DNA from: TA-21 sp036557405
GTDB lineage: Archaea; Thermoproteota; Nitrososphaeria; Nitrososphaerales; Nitrososphaeraceae
Direction: 5' to 3'
Assembly (NCBI GenBank): GCA_036557405.1
Contig: DATBHO010000009.1
Coordinates: forward strand, 1-64,000
Length of the DNA: 64,000 bases
Positions 1-8,127 of this stretch are shown here, piece after piece. The stretch's first letter is position 1. Each line of letters opens with the position of its first letter. Under the pieces are notes generated by a model. That model worked only from the letters and a program-made list of their open reading frames with translations, was not told the DNA's origin and searched no databases. A program made the position numbers and the translations under genes.

Positions 1-213
1 GTGCACTTGACAAAGGGAACCTTCATTGGCATGACTAAAGCTACTCCTGACAATTTTCAATTAAGGTCCCTGAAACGGTAACGCATGATAAAAGGCTTGA
101 CGTAAGTAAGGGAGCTATGGCAATTTTGGACAAGTTCCTGAAAAGATATCACCTCTAAAGTCTTTTGGACCTCACCTTTGATGGAAAATCTTTGCTACAT
201 CAATTTCCCGATT
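1..213 (+). pseudogene. Decayed DUF72-family gene fragment
   Basis: Translated pieces in different frames match successive parts of the intact DUF72 gene that begins at 479. One frame gives a stretch ending TPDNFQ. A shifted frame from about 68 gives KVPETVTHDKRLDVSKGAM, the counterpart of the intact KFPKVITHDKKF segment. A third gives LLHQFPD, the counterpart of LLIQFPP. At least two frame changes and several stops separate the pieces, so it cannot make a normal protein. It starts before the window, so the 5' part is unseen. Beyond about 213, up to the promoter at 447, nothing further could be aligned by eye. Confidence 0.55.
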
Positions 214-446
214 GATAACCGTTAATAGTCATCAGGGCCTTTAATCTATTACATTGAGCAAATACATGCGATGCTCTTGTGGGAATAGAGACGTAATTAG
301 ACCAAAATACGGCGAGACTATGGAACGATACATGGCCACAAGGCTTTGCCGAAATTGTAATGCGAGAGGTAACTGGAGAGAGGAAACCCATGAGGAGCAG
401 ACAGAAGTGCACTAAACGGGTATTTTGGTAGAGAAAAAAATCCTCA

Positions 447-455
447 ATTTATATT
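447..455 (+). promoter_or_regulatory. TATA box for the DUF72 gene
   Basis: A TTTATATT element is centred about 28 nt before the TTG start at 479. That is the spacing expected for a leaderless archaeal transcript, and it supports TTG as the true start although it is a rare codon. Confidence 0.5.
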
Positions 456-478
456 GAAAAGCAGACAAATAGTACATA

Positions 479-1354
479 TTGCAACTCTACGTTGGATGTT
501 CAGGCTGGAGCTATCCTTCTTGGCAGGGTACATTCTATCCATCCAACATAGACAATAAGCTCTGGTTACCATACTATTCTCAAATTTTCAACTATGTAGA
601 AATTGATTCAACATTTTACAGAATCCCTAGCCAAATTATGGTTAAAAACTGGGATAGAAAAACGCCCAAGGATTTTAGGTTTACTGCCAAGTTTCCAAAA
701 GTTATAACACATGATAAAAAATTCACAAATGTAGAAAAAGAATTATCCTTATTTTATGATGCTATGAGACCCCTGAAGGACAAATTGTTAGCCCTATTAA
801 TACAATTTCCTCCTTATGTGAAAATTACAGAAGGGTTAGATGCTTTAAAACAATACGACTTTTTCTTTGATGATAGTTTTAGATATGCTGTAGAAGTAAG
901 ACATCCATCATGGTTTTCAGATTTAGCATACAATTTCTTTTTAAATAATAATATTTGTATGGTATGGAATCAGCTGGACAGAATACAATCGCCCCCAATA
1001 GTAACAACTGACTTTGTTTATCTTAGGTTGATTGGAGACAGAAGCATTAGTGAAGACGATTTTGGAAGGATACAGAAAGATAGAGAACGGGAAATGAAAT
1101 ATTGGGTACACAAATTTAAAGCAGTTCAGGAAAATGAGAAAGATGTAAGAGCGGGTATTGTGGCTGCAAACAACCACTATGCAGGATTTGGAGCCGCAAC
1201 TGCCAATATGTTTAGAGTAATGAGAGGTCTTCCTTCCGTAGAATGGGGAATGGAAAAGGAAATAGTCTATGATACCGACTTTCAAAATTTAGATGAACAA
1301 GCTACTTACCGCAAGACTAAACAAAGGACGTTACTAGATTACTTGTCCAGCTAA
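479..1354 (+). CDS. DUF72 family protein (YecE-like TIM barrel)
   Basis: This 291-residue protein has the whole DUF72 pattern: an N-terminal VGCSGWSYPSW strand and loop, EIDSTFYRIP around residue 42, FRFTAKFP around 66, LLIQFPP around 105, YAVEVRHPSW near 140, and the C-terminal AANNHYAGFG motif. The family adopts a TIM-barrel fold and its biochemical role is not settled, so no reaction is assigned. The start is TTG at 479, leaderless behind the TATA box at 447-455. A broken second copy lies immediately upstream, which suggests an ancestral tandem duplication with loss of one member. The gene stands alone, with about 325 bases to the next one. Confidence 0.85.
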   Translation: MQLYVGCSGWSYPSWQGTFYPSNIDNKLWLPYYSQIFNYVEIDSTFYRIPSQIMVKNWDRKTPKDFRFTAKFPKVITHDKKFTNVEKELSLFYDAMRPLKDKLLALLIQFPPYVKITEGLDALKQYDFFFDDSFRYAVEVRHPSWFSDLAYNFFLNNNICMVWNQLDRIQSPPIVTTDFVYLRLIGDRSISEDDFGRIQKDREREMKYWVHKFKAVQENEKDVRAGIVAANNHYAGFGAATANMFRVMRGLPSVEWGMEKEIVYDTDFQNLDEQATYRKTKQRTLLDYLSS

Positions 1355-1679
1355 TGATAGTCCATATCAATTAATACGATACGGGCAAATTTACTATTAA
1401 ATTATTATTTTCTCATAGATTAAATCCATTTTCCTGGAAAAAATTTCAAAACCAGCAGCAGCAGCAAATCTCTATAGTATGTTGCTTGACCCTTCGTCTT
1501 CTTGTCCCCTATTACAGTCTTGGATAGAGTCATCCGGAGGGAAGGAGCAACATTATCTAATTTTAGAGGGACACATATTGCCATTCTTAAGTGCTAGTTA
1601 AAATTTGGCATTATACAATGTTTAGAAATTTTCATTGGCAATAAAAAATCAAGATTAAAAAAAGACCATAAAGTATTCA
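1355..1679. other. Intergenic region, no gene seen
   Basis: No convincing reading frame or RNA fold was recognised. An AATAAAAAA tract at about 1640-1648 could be the TATA element of the cyclase gene that begins at 1680. Confidence 0.4.
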
Positions 1680-2771
1680 GTGATTATGACTCTTAAGAGA
1701 GACGACAAATTAAATTTTAAAATAACCAAGGTTGAAAATAGACTCCTAGCTATTGTTTTTTGGGATATAAGCGGCTTTTCAAAGTTGGCGAAAGACTTGG
1801 AGGGGAATAATGAACTGCTTTTGGGCTTCTTACAAGAGTATTTTGAGATTTCAATCAATATTATTAATAAAAACGGAGGTACTCTTGATAAATTTATAGG
1901 GGATGGCGTGATGGCGATTTTTGGCCTTAATGATACTGAGCAAGATACTTCTATTGCTTCCATAGATTCAGTAACTGCCGCAATAGAACTTCTGAAGGAA
2001 TTTGCTAACCTTAAAACGAAATGGGGCAAAGAGATAAGCAAAATTGTAGTAGACTTCAATATAGCTGATTTAGGTTTAAAATGCGGTATTAATACTGGAA
2101 AAGCGTTATCGTGCACTCTCAAAATAGAGGGACGTAATCAAATAACTGCTCTGGGTACTACTGTTAACCTTGCCAATAGATTGTGTGATGATAAAGGAAT
2201 GGCTGGTCGCATTTTTGTATCAACCTCTACTTATTATAATATCCGAGAAAGGTTTCAGCTGATGTCACGTGGAAAGCAGGAAATTTCCAATATGGGATTT
2301 CACGAAATATTTGAAGTAATTAATACCTTCGAAAAAGGTCAAACACTTCCCCGTTTAACTAAGGGTATTGGAAAAGTTACTGCAACCATTCCAGATGAAA
2401 TAAGTCTTGACGCTTCATCGAGGGTCTCAGCAGAATTTTTAGGTAGTGTGGACTTAGGATTCATGACTCTTAAAATCGAAGATTCTACCGGGAAAGAGCC
2501 ACTATGGTTTCCGGACCCAGGAAGTGTAAAGGTAGAATATAATGCCGAGACAGGAGAAATTAGTGATACAGGCACTCTTACATTTAGAAATGATAAATAT
2601 TTCCAAGAATGGGATTTCAACATCCAATCTGAATTGAAGCAATTAAAGCCAGGAACAGGAGTTGCAACTTTAGGAATGTTTGAAACTAAGGATTTCGTCG
2701 GCAATGATGGTAATACCATTCCATACAGGCCTCATGTCGATTTAGTAATTAAAAAAATCACATTAATTTAA
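1680..2771 (+). CDS. Class III adenylate/guanylate cyclase-domain protein
   Basis: Residues 20-210 form a class III nucleotide cyclase catalytic domain. FWDISGFS carries the first metal-binding Asp and FIGDGVMAIFG the second. VNLANRL has the Asn-x3-Arg pair of the transition-state site. The usual GD before VN is GT here, so the residue that normally helps choose ATP over GTP is altered and substrate specificity is open. Residues 225-363 form a beta-rich C-terminal domain that I do not recognise. No membrane segment is seen, so the protein is probably cytosolic. The start is GTG 1680, with ATG 1686 two codons later as an equal alternative. No neighbouring effector gene indicates the pathway. 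Confidence 0.8.
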   Translation: MIMTLKRDDKLNFKITKVENRLLAIVFWDISGFSKLAKDLEGNNELLLGFLQEYFEISINIINKNGGTLDKFIGDGVMAIFGLNDTEQDTSIASIDSVTAAIELLKEFANLKTKWGKEISKIVVDFNIADLGLKCGINTGKALSCTLKIEGRNQITALGTTVNLANRLCDDKGMAGRIFVSTSTYYNIRERFQLMSRGKQEISNMGFHEIFEVINTFEKGQTLPRLTKGIGKVTATIPDEISLDASSRVSAEFLGSVDLGFMTLKIEDSTGKEPLWFPDPGSVKVEYNAETGEISDTGTLTFRNDKYFQEWDFNIQSELKQLKPGTGVATLGMFETKDFVGNDGNTIPYRPHVDLVIKKITLI

Positions 2772-3156
2772 AATCTGTTCTGGCGAGACATTAATTTATT
2801 ATTCCATTCCAAGCTTGTATATTCCCTCAGTCGATATTAGATTTTCTAAAAATTTATCTAGGAAATCGTAGCTGAACTCCCATATATGGCAAGTTCAAAT
2901 CCCGGTGACCGCAATGTGTTTAAAAAAAATTTTCTAGAATCTATTTTTCATTTTACTATTAATGGCCTCTAAGTATGTCACGGATTATACTAAGGATCGT
3001 TTTCAAAATTTGAAACAGTAAATGAACCCATCTAAACTGAATTGCTAGCAGAACATTCCGCATTAAGAAAATTCCAGCTATAAGTGATAAATGTCAATAT
3101 CCCTCAAAATAACATTGGAATTGAATAGATAATGCCAAGATTTTTATATTATTAGC
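2772..3156. other. Intergenic region containing the tRNA scar
   Basis: About 385 bases without a gene. Apart from the tRNA-like segment at 2893-2913, the only clear signal is a TTTTTATATT box at 3141-3150, the likely promoter of the following winged-helix gene. Confidence 0.5.
2893..2913 (+). repeat. tRNA 3'-end remnant (possible attachment-site scar)
   Basis: These 21 bases fit tRNA positions 53 to 73: G53, the TTCAAAT loop, C61 and four more stem bases, a seven-base acceptor strand TGACCGC, and discriminator A. The bases before it do not complete the T-stem, and no 5' acceptor strand GCGGTCA occurs upstream, so it is not a functional tRNA. Such scars are what integration of an element into a tRNA gene leaves behind. 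No integrase is present in this window. Confidence 0.45.
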
Positions 3157-3204
3157 TTGATACAAATCTATCTTTTGTCTCAAATTATTAATCTTCCGAG
3201 ATCT

Positions 3205-3615
3205 ATGTATAAGAATAAGCATGAGTTATTTGATCAGGTCTTTCAAGCGATATTAAAAAGTGGTGAAGACGGGGTTTTTCAAACTGAAATCTGCAAGGAA
3301 TTCTCGCTCGATAGCAGAGACGGATCAAGACTAGCTGGAAATCTTGAAAAGCAATCACTCATTTCGCGTGAAAAAATTTTGCATAAAGGCAGATGGACAT
3401 ACAAACTGATTGTCAAGAAATCAGCCATCGCCGAATATAATAGAAAACCAATACAAATTGAGTCTGTTGAAGGAACTCCATGCATTAGCTGTATTTATCA
3501 ACATTCATGCTCTTCTGAAGATGAAACAAGTCCATATAGCCCAGCCAAGTGTGTTTGGCTTGAAGAATGGGTTGTTGCGGGATTCGAAGGGACATACACA
3601 AAGAACGAAAAATAA
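3205..3615 (+). CDS. Winged-helix protein with C-terminal Cys cluster, RPC34-like
   Basis: The first 70 residues form a winged-helix domain of the B-block/RPC34 type (Q-T-E-I-C-K-E-F helix, then a recognition helix and a GRWTYKL wing). The C-terminal part holds Cys93, Cys96, Cys102 and Cys116 in a CxxCx5C...C arrangement that suits an Fe-S cluster or zinc. Archaeal orthologues of the RNA polymerase III subunit RPC34 described in Crenarchaeota and Thaumarchaeota have this composition, so this is a candidate; the assignment is by architecture only. The ATG at 3205 lies about 59 nt after the TATA centre. In-frame TTG codons at 3157 and 3175 are alternatives, and 3175 fits a leaderless start better. 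The gene is convergent with the membrane protein at 3632-4150. Confidence 0.65.
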   Translation: MYKNKHELFDQVFQAILKSGEDGVFQTEICKEFSLDSRDGSRLAGNLEKQSLISREKILHKGRWTYKLIVKKSAIAEYNRKPIQIESVEGTPCISCIYQHSCSSEDETSPYSPAKCVWLEEWVVAGFEGTYTKNEK

Positions 3616-3631
3616 TAATAGTTTAGTTCTG

Positions 3632-4150
3632 TTACCCTAACCTGCTATCAAATGCAACAGGATAGATTGTAAACGCCGAATCTATTTGGGCAGTACCGTT
3701 GATATTCCATTCTGTAGCGTTGGATACAAAGTTTCCGCTATGTAATTTATCAAATAATAATGAATTCGAACTAATACGGCTTAGAAGTATTGTTGACTCA
3801 AGTGTAGTTGGCGAATTTGGATACAATTGTGGCCTTCCGTTTGGTGGTATATCTTCATATGATAGAATCCCATTACCCAAATGAGTATTATTTGCATTGA
3901 TGCTATATTCAATTCTAGAAGTTGACAGGGCTCTATCACCTTGGTTTACTATCCTAAAAGTTACTTTTAATGGTATGGTATCATTAACGATACTGGATTT
4001 GTCAATTGTAACGTTTTGGATACCTATGGTTACATCTTTTGATTCACTACCACCCTTGAGCAGGTCAGGAATAACAGGGAATAGGACAATAAATGCTACG
4101 ATCGCAGCAATAACACCAATAAGAATAGCTCTTCTTGACCCGATAAACAT
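3632..4150 (-). CDS. Membrane-anchored LEA-like beta-domain protein
   Basis: A 172-residue protein with one N-terminal hydrophobic segment (about residues 8-28) followed by an extracytoplasmic domain. That domain has alternating strands and an LKVTFRIVNQGDRAL segment of the kind seen in LEA14/WHy-like domains. Several N-x-S/T sequons (NVT, NDT, NNT, NAT, NGT) fit an exported glycoprotein. It is divergent from a second protein of the same build at 4266, and the two share about 115 bases of promoter region. Function unknown. Confidence 0.65.
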   Translation of the reverse strand: MFIGSRRAILIGVIAAIVAFIVLFPVIPDLLKGGSESKDVTIGIQNVTIDKSSIVNDTIPLKVTFRIVNQGDRALSTSRIEYSINANNTHLGNGILSYEDIPPNGRPQLYPNSPTTLESTILLSRISSNSLLFDKLHSGNFVSNATEWNINGTAQIDSAFTIYPVAFDSRLG

Positions 4151-4265
4151 AATCAGGATTATTTAGTCATAAATATAATCTTAGTCCAGAAAGTTTTCAG
4201 TAATACTGATAAGAAACAGTATATTTTTACAAATTTGGCTAGAACATATAGACTAAAATAATCTT

Positions 4266-4874
4266 TTGAGTACAGGATCTTTTACAATGGGAAAAAAGAT
4301 TCTTGCTTCTATCATCATTATTGCAATCGTTTCAATTATTATTTATTTGGCCATTTTTAGTGGAAATCAAGTATCTACCGATATCTCAAAAATCGGTCTC
4401 GCCAATATTAATATTTCAAAGGCAAACGTTTTCAATCAGGAGGCACTTAAAGATTCTAAGCCACCAGAGTTATCAATTAAAGATATTAAAACTGGAAAGG
4501 TCGATAACGGAACTGGAAACTTTTCAATCATATTTAATGTTTTCAACCCGAATAAAGGTACTGTTATACTTGAATCGATTTCATACAACGCATATTCCAA
4601 TTCCACAAGAATCGCTTCTGGAGATATAGGCAATCGACCAGAGGGTTTAGTTGATTCTCAGGACAGTATTTTTCCAGTTATTGGAAATGGTACTCTCATT
4701 CTAAAGGATAAGAAAATAATCCAAACAAACAAGGATCTAAATATGTCCCAGATTGCCAATATTATAAATAACCCAAACTTCGTCGTGAATGGATCTTATT
4801 TCTATAAACAAACAGGTAGCTTTCAATCCACAGGCGGTGAACAGCAATTCAGATTAAATTACCCAAATCCATGA
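4266..4874 (+). CDS. Membrane-anchored LEA-like beta-domain protein
   Basis: A 202-residue protein with an N-terminal transmembrane helix (about residues 9-30) and an outward domain. The pattern SIIFNVFNPNKGTVILESISY is typical of LEA14/WHy-type folds. It contains many N-x-S/T sequons. It looks like a distant paralogue of the divergent gene at 3632-4150. TTG 4266 opens the frame, but ATG 4287 (MGKKILAS) leaves a cleaner lysine-then-hydrophobic N-terminus and may be the real start. Probably a cell-surface protein; no enzyme motif seen. Confidence 0.65.
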   Translation: MSTGSFTMGKKILASIIIIAIVSIIIYLAIFSGNQVSTDISKIGLANINISKANVFNQEALKDSKPPELSIKDIKTGKVDNGTGNFSIIFNVFNPNKGTVILESISYNAYSNSTRIASGDIGNRPEGLVDSQDSIFPVIGNGTLILKDKKIIQTNKDLNMSQIANIINNPNFVVNGSYFYKQTGSFQSTGGEQQFRLNYPNP

Positions 4875-4929
4875 ATGCAATGATTTATTCAGAAAAAATT
4901 AAATGTTAATCATATTAATCTATGACGAT

Positions 4930-5064
4930 ATGGCAGACTCATACCTAATGTATGGTATTACAACTGGAGTTTTTGTAATATTTACCGGTATCTTGTTTGG
5001 GGTTAGAACAAGAAGAATCAATCAACTGATACAGAGGTCAAGAGAAGACAAACAAAAATCTTGA
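4930..5064 (+). CDS. Small single-span membrane protein, 44 aa
   Basis: An ATG frame gives a hydrophobic segment (residues 9-25, rich in G, V, I and F) followed by an Arg/Gln/Lys-rich tail, RTRRINQLIQRSRED. This is the layout of a small inner-leaflet-anchored protein with a cytoplasmic basic tail. An A/T-rich TATA-like stretch lies about 30 nt before the ATG, suiting a leaderless transcript. The frame ends four bases before the convergent stop of the next gene. Real-gene status is inferred from composition and promoter only. Confidence 0.5.
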   Translation: MADSYLMYGITTGVFVIFTGILFGVRTRRINQLIQRSREDKQKS

Positions 5065-5067
5065 CAA

Positions 5068-5703
5068 TTACTTTTTCTTCCCAATTCCTAACAAATCCAG
5101 GGTATTATCTGAGTCTTTTTCTTGTCCAAAGCATCTTTGAAAATACTTGCATGAAAAACATAACTCGCTTGGCTCTACAACTGGTGTCTTTTTTTCTTTA
5201 AGTAAGAGATGCAGGATTCTTGCTCTTCTCACAACCTGCTCGAACATTCTTTTACTTTTGGACACATTGAATTCAACAAATTTTCCTTCAGGTGTGAAAT
5301 AAACTATAAAACCATTCTGGCTGTCGAAAATAAACATACATGCATTAGTGTAGAGAAGATCATTTGGATGAGGATATTCCGGTATTTTGGAAACTGGAGC
5401 GAAATTAATTAACATATCTTTGTCGATAATTAAATCAACAGTAACGTAAATTGTTAAGTTGTCAACCTTATACTCTTTTGTTATACCGTCCAGAAAACTT
5501 GTAATCGAGCTTTTGTATATATTTGTCAATGCATCAGAATATTCATCTACAAATGGATCCATTCTTTCAAAATAGGATAATCTAGTACAACGTGTTATCT
5601 CTAGCACATGAATGGCATCTAAGTCATGGGCTACTTTAAGTTTATTAGAAATTTTAAGCAGTTCATCTTCTATAATCTTGTGGAAATTCCTGCCACCGAG
5701 CAT
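5068..5703 (-). CDS. Cas4-like / PD-(D/E)XK-type Fe-S protein
   Basis: The 211-residue protein has the Cas4/RecB cysteine layout: one Cys near the N-terminus (Cys39, in ITRCTRLSYFERM) and a C-terminal CxxCx5C (Cys182, Cys185, Cys191). In this family the four ligands hold a 4Fe-4S cluster. A VTVDLII strand supplies the first metal Asp, and NDLLYTNACMFIF corresponds to the QxxxY helix. The expected E-x-K strand reads INFAPVSK, keeping a Lys but not a Glu, so nuclease activity is doubtful. No cas genes or CRISPR array are nearby. It is more likely a chromosomal DNA-repair relative than a CRISPR adaptation protein. Confidence 0.65.
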   Translation of the reverse strand: MLGGRNFHKIIEDELLKISNKLKVAHDLDAIHVLEITRCTRLSYFERMDPFVDEYSDALTNIYKSSITSFLDGITKEYKVDNLTIYVTVDLIIDKDMLINFAPVSKIPEYPHPNDLLYTNACMFIFDSQNGFIVYFTPEGKFVEFNVSKSKRMFEQVVRRARILHLLLKEKKTPVVEPSELCFSCKYFQRCFGQEKDSDNTLDLLGIGKKK

Positions 5704-5834
5704 CGTTCTTCATTAAAAAAAGCCCTATTTATATTGCTCAGATAAAGTAGATTTTTTCCATAAAAGTCGACCAAGGAAGTATGTCCGGAATAAAATGTTC
5801 AATACATTGTAATTGAGATGCCTTAATTATACGA

Positions 5835-7103
5835 TTAAAAACCAGATTTTATAGGATCGCCGGGTTTCATTAATTCTCGCAACAAGATAGTTGCGTACGA
5901 ACCTATTGGTATTCTGAATTTTACTAGAAGATTTTCAGAATAAGAGAAATCATTTACTAATAATGGTAATTGTCTAAATCCACCTTCTACACTCAATTCC
6001 TGCATCTCCTTAATATAGAAATTTTTGGAGGAAATATTTTCCTGCTTCATCAAGATAGACAATTGATCTTCAAAACGACCATCTTTGGATATGAACGAAT
6101 AACCAGGCAATTGCATTGCAGGAACCAGGTTAGAAGCATTGTCATTTGTATACTTCATCAATTTTCCCAAACTCAATTGATTTTCTAACTTGAAGCAAAA
6201 ATCATTTTTGAGGCAACAATTAATAGATTCCCCATTCCTTATCATGATGCTCAGGCACTTATTAAACAAATATGCTTGGTATGCATGAACGAATAATCTC
6301 CTTATGTTTATTGGAATTGATCTTAATGCACTTTTGTATCCCTTTCCATTTAAAAGCGATCGCAACAGATTCCGCTCAAGATCCATTCCTTTTGGAATAA
6401 TCTGCATAACGTGAACATAATTTTTTGGGTCGTTGCACTTTTCTCTTATTTCCTTACTAAATTTGGTATCATATTCCGTCGTATGGCATAGAAATATTTC
6501 AACTGCTTTCTTAAAATTTCCATTGACAATCTCTCGGCCAACTAAATGTGTGACAAGCCTTTCACTCCCAAAGCGTTGAAGACCATAATAATTTGGAATA
6601 TTTCCAAGTTCAGCAATAAATTCGGAAATATCATTCCTTAATGGATTTGAAACTCTCACCTCGAATTGGTTTCCCATAATATGAGATTTTTTTATTGGAA
6701 ATTTTGAAAATCCAAGTAATGATAATTTTGTATGTATAGTATTACCTTCTCTAAATTTTTTACCTTCACAGGTAGCATATTGAGTGGTAACAGCTTTAGA
6801 GTCCTTAATTCCTAATACTCTAATCTTTGTTCCAAGCTGATTTGATATCTCAATAATCGCGTGATTAGAATCCAACCCTCTTTTTTGTAGAACCAATACC
6901 GGGAATCTATAAACATTGTCCGCTTTCTTAGATAGATCCTTTAAAATCGATTCAACTAGTAATTCAAGAACATTAAAGTCTTCATTTTTTACTTTTATTG
7001 AACCTCGAATTCCATCAAATTTTGTAGAGTAAAGTTCAATTCCGGCCATCCTGTCAATATTCGGAACATCTTTACCCATACTCTGTTGAGTTGTGAAGTA
7101 CAT
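5835..7103 (-). CDS. truD: tRNA pseudouridine(13) synthase TruD
   Basis: TruD isomerises uridine 13 in the D-arm of tRNA. The signature GIKDSKAVTTQYA is present with the catalytic Asp at residue 101, followed by the QRFGSER segment and the long TruD insertion domain. The length of 422 residues matches archaeal/eukaryotic TruD/Pus7. The start is ATG 7103. Another in-frame Met (MGKDVPN, residue 9) is possible. The gene is monocistronic, and a Cys-rich small protein is encoded divergently upstream. Confidence 0.93.
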   Translation of the reverse strand: MYFTTQQSMGKDVPNIDRMAGIELYSTKFDGIRGSIKVKNEDFNVLELLVESILKDLSKKADNVYRFPVLVLQKRGLDSNHAIIEISNQLGTKIRVLGIKDSKAVTTQYATCEGKKFREGNTIHTKLSLLGFSKFPIKKSHIMGNQFEVRVSNPLRNDISEFIAELGNIPNYYGLQRFGSERLVTHLVGREIVNGNFKKAVEIFLCHTTEYDTKFSKEIREKCNDPKNYVHVMQIIPKGMDLERNLLRSLLNGKGYKSALRSIPINIRRLFVHAYQAYLFNKCLSIMIRNGESINCCLKNDFCFKLENQLSLGKLMKYTNDNASNLVPAMQLPGYSFISKDGRFEDQLSILMKQENISSKNFYIKEMQELSVEGGFRQLPLLVNDFSYSENLLVKFRIPIGSYATILLRELMKPGDPIKSGF

Positions 7104-7211
7104 TATCTTTATTTCTTGTGGGATTCATCTGGAACACTAAATTATTGTTCTGAAAATCAGCTTACATCTAATTTTTAAGCTCTGTTTCTGGGATAAAGCC
7201 TGATCTAATCT

Positions 7212-7439
7212 TTGAAGCATAATCTTGAAAAGCTTAATATAAGATTTGAGACAATTGAGATTGTGGGTAGATTAGATTCGAATCCATGTAGAAAGTTTGT
7301 AATATGTGAAAACTGTCTCTACTCTGATAGCATATGCATTTTTTATGACGCTCATAGATATTGTCTAGAATGTTTGTGCGATCATGCCTGTTGCCCTGAA
7401 TGTAGCTCAGGATACCACGCAATCATGATTGCAGACTAG
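7212..7439 (+). CDS. Small Cys-rich putative zinc-binding protein, 75 aa
   Basis: Ten cysteines in 75 residues (26, 32, 35, 42, 51, 54, 56, 60, 61, 64), including three CxxC pairs (32/35, 51/54, 61/64) and His58. This is consistent with two zinc sites. The start is TTG 7212, about 38 nt after an AATTTTTAAG box at 7169-7178. No named family is recognised. It lies between truD and hsp20, each with its own promoter, so context gives no role. Confidence 0.6.
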   Translation: MKHNLEKLNIRFETIEIVGRLDSNPCRKFVICENCLYSDSICIFYDAHRYCLECLCDHACCPECSSGYHAIMIAD

Positions 7440-7552
7440 TAACTTTTTTAGCTCCACTTGGAGATTTACTGGTAGCGAGATAAGTTGATAATTTCATACT
7501 CTTAGGATCATTTCCCCTAATTTTCACTTTCTTTTATACATTCAAAATAAAG

Positions 7553-7561
7553 AATTTATAG
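7553..7561 (+). promoter_or_regulatory. TATA box for hsp20
   Basis: AATTTATAG is centred about 27 nt before the ATG at 7583, a clear leaderless promoter. Confidence 0.55.
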
Positions 7562-7582
7562 ATAGAAGACTAGAAATAATAT

Positions 7583-7969
7583 ATGGGTGTAAGTCGATAC
7601 GTGGCAAAAGAGATTATGAGGGAAATTGGCAATCGTTCTAGGGAATTTTACGAATTTGTATTACCGCCAGTTGATATTTATGAAGACGGAACAGAACTTG
7701 TAATCATAGTAGACCTTCCGGGATTTCAAAAGAAAGATATCCACGTAAATATCTCCAAGGATATTCTTACAATAAGAGCAAAAAGAGCTATCGATATCGA
7801 ATCACATGCTATTCATTTTAGCCAACGCCCAAGCAGAATTGAGAAAAAGATCCCTCTTCCGCATTCAATCCCAGAAGATGATAACGCAAATAGTAAAGCA
7901 GATTATGCAAATGGCATCTTGAAAATCCGGATACCGATATCTACGTTGACAAATGTGCCCATAACTTGA
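7583..7969 (+). CDS. Small heat-shock protein (Hsp20/alpha-crystallin)
   Basis: A 128-residue ATP-independent holdase. The alpha-crystallin domain runs from about residue 28 (PPVDIYEDGTELVIIVDLPG) through ADYANGILKIRIPI, the conserved A-x-x-x-x-G-x-L strand followed by an I-x-I oligomerisation motif. The N-terminal arm is short. Single-gene unit with a strong leaderless promoter. Confidence 0.92.
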   Translation: MGVSRYVAKEIMREIGNRSREFYEFVLPPVDIYEDGTELVIIVDLPGFQKKDIHVNISKDILTIRAKRAIDIESHAIHFSQRPSRIEKKIPLPHSIPEDDNANSKADYANGILKIRIPISTLTNVPIT

Positions 7970-8127
7970 AGGTAAGACAACTTGATTTAGTTAGAAATAG
8001 GAATCGCTTCAGATGATTCTTTTAAAAGATATTTAAAAATAAATCAAATTCAATTAGTCCAAACGTAAACGCGTATAGTACGTCATATTATGGTTTATAT
8101 GATATAAGCCTAGTAGTCACAAGTTGT

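Noticed and set aside
200..412. Minus-strand 70-codon frame near the left edge
   Set aside because: Low-information composition, no promoter, and it overlaps the decayed DUF72 region.
2893..2913. Complete tRNA gene at this position
   Set aside because: No 5' acceptor strand, D-arm or anticodon arm can be drawn upstream, even allowing an intron. Only the 3' end is present.
5068..5703. Cas4 as evidence for a CRISPR-Cas locus
   Set aside because: No repeats, spacers or other cas genes anywhere in the window, and the active site is altered.
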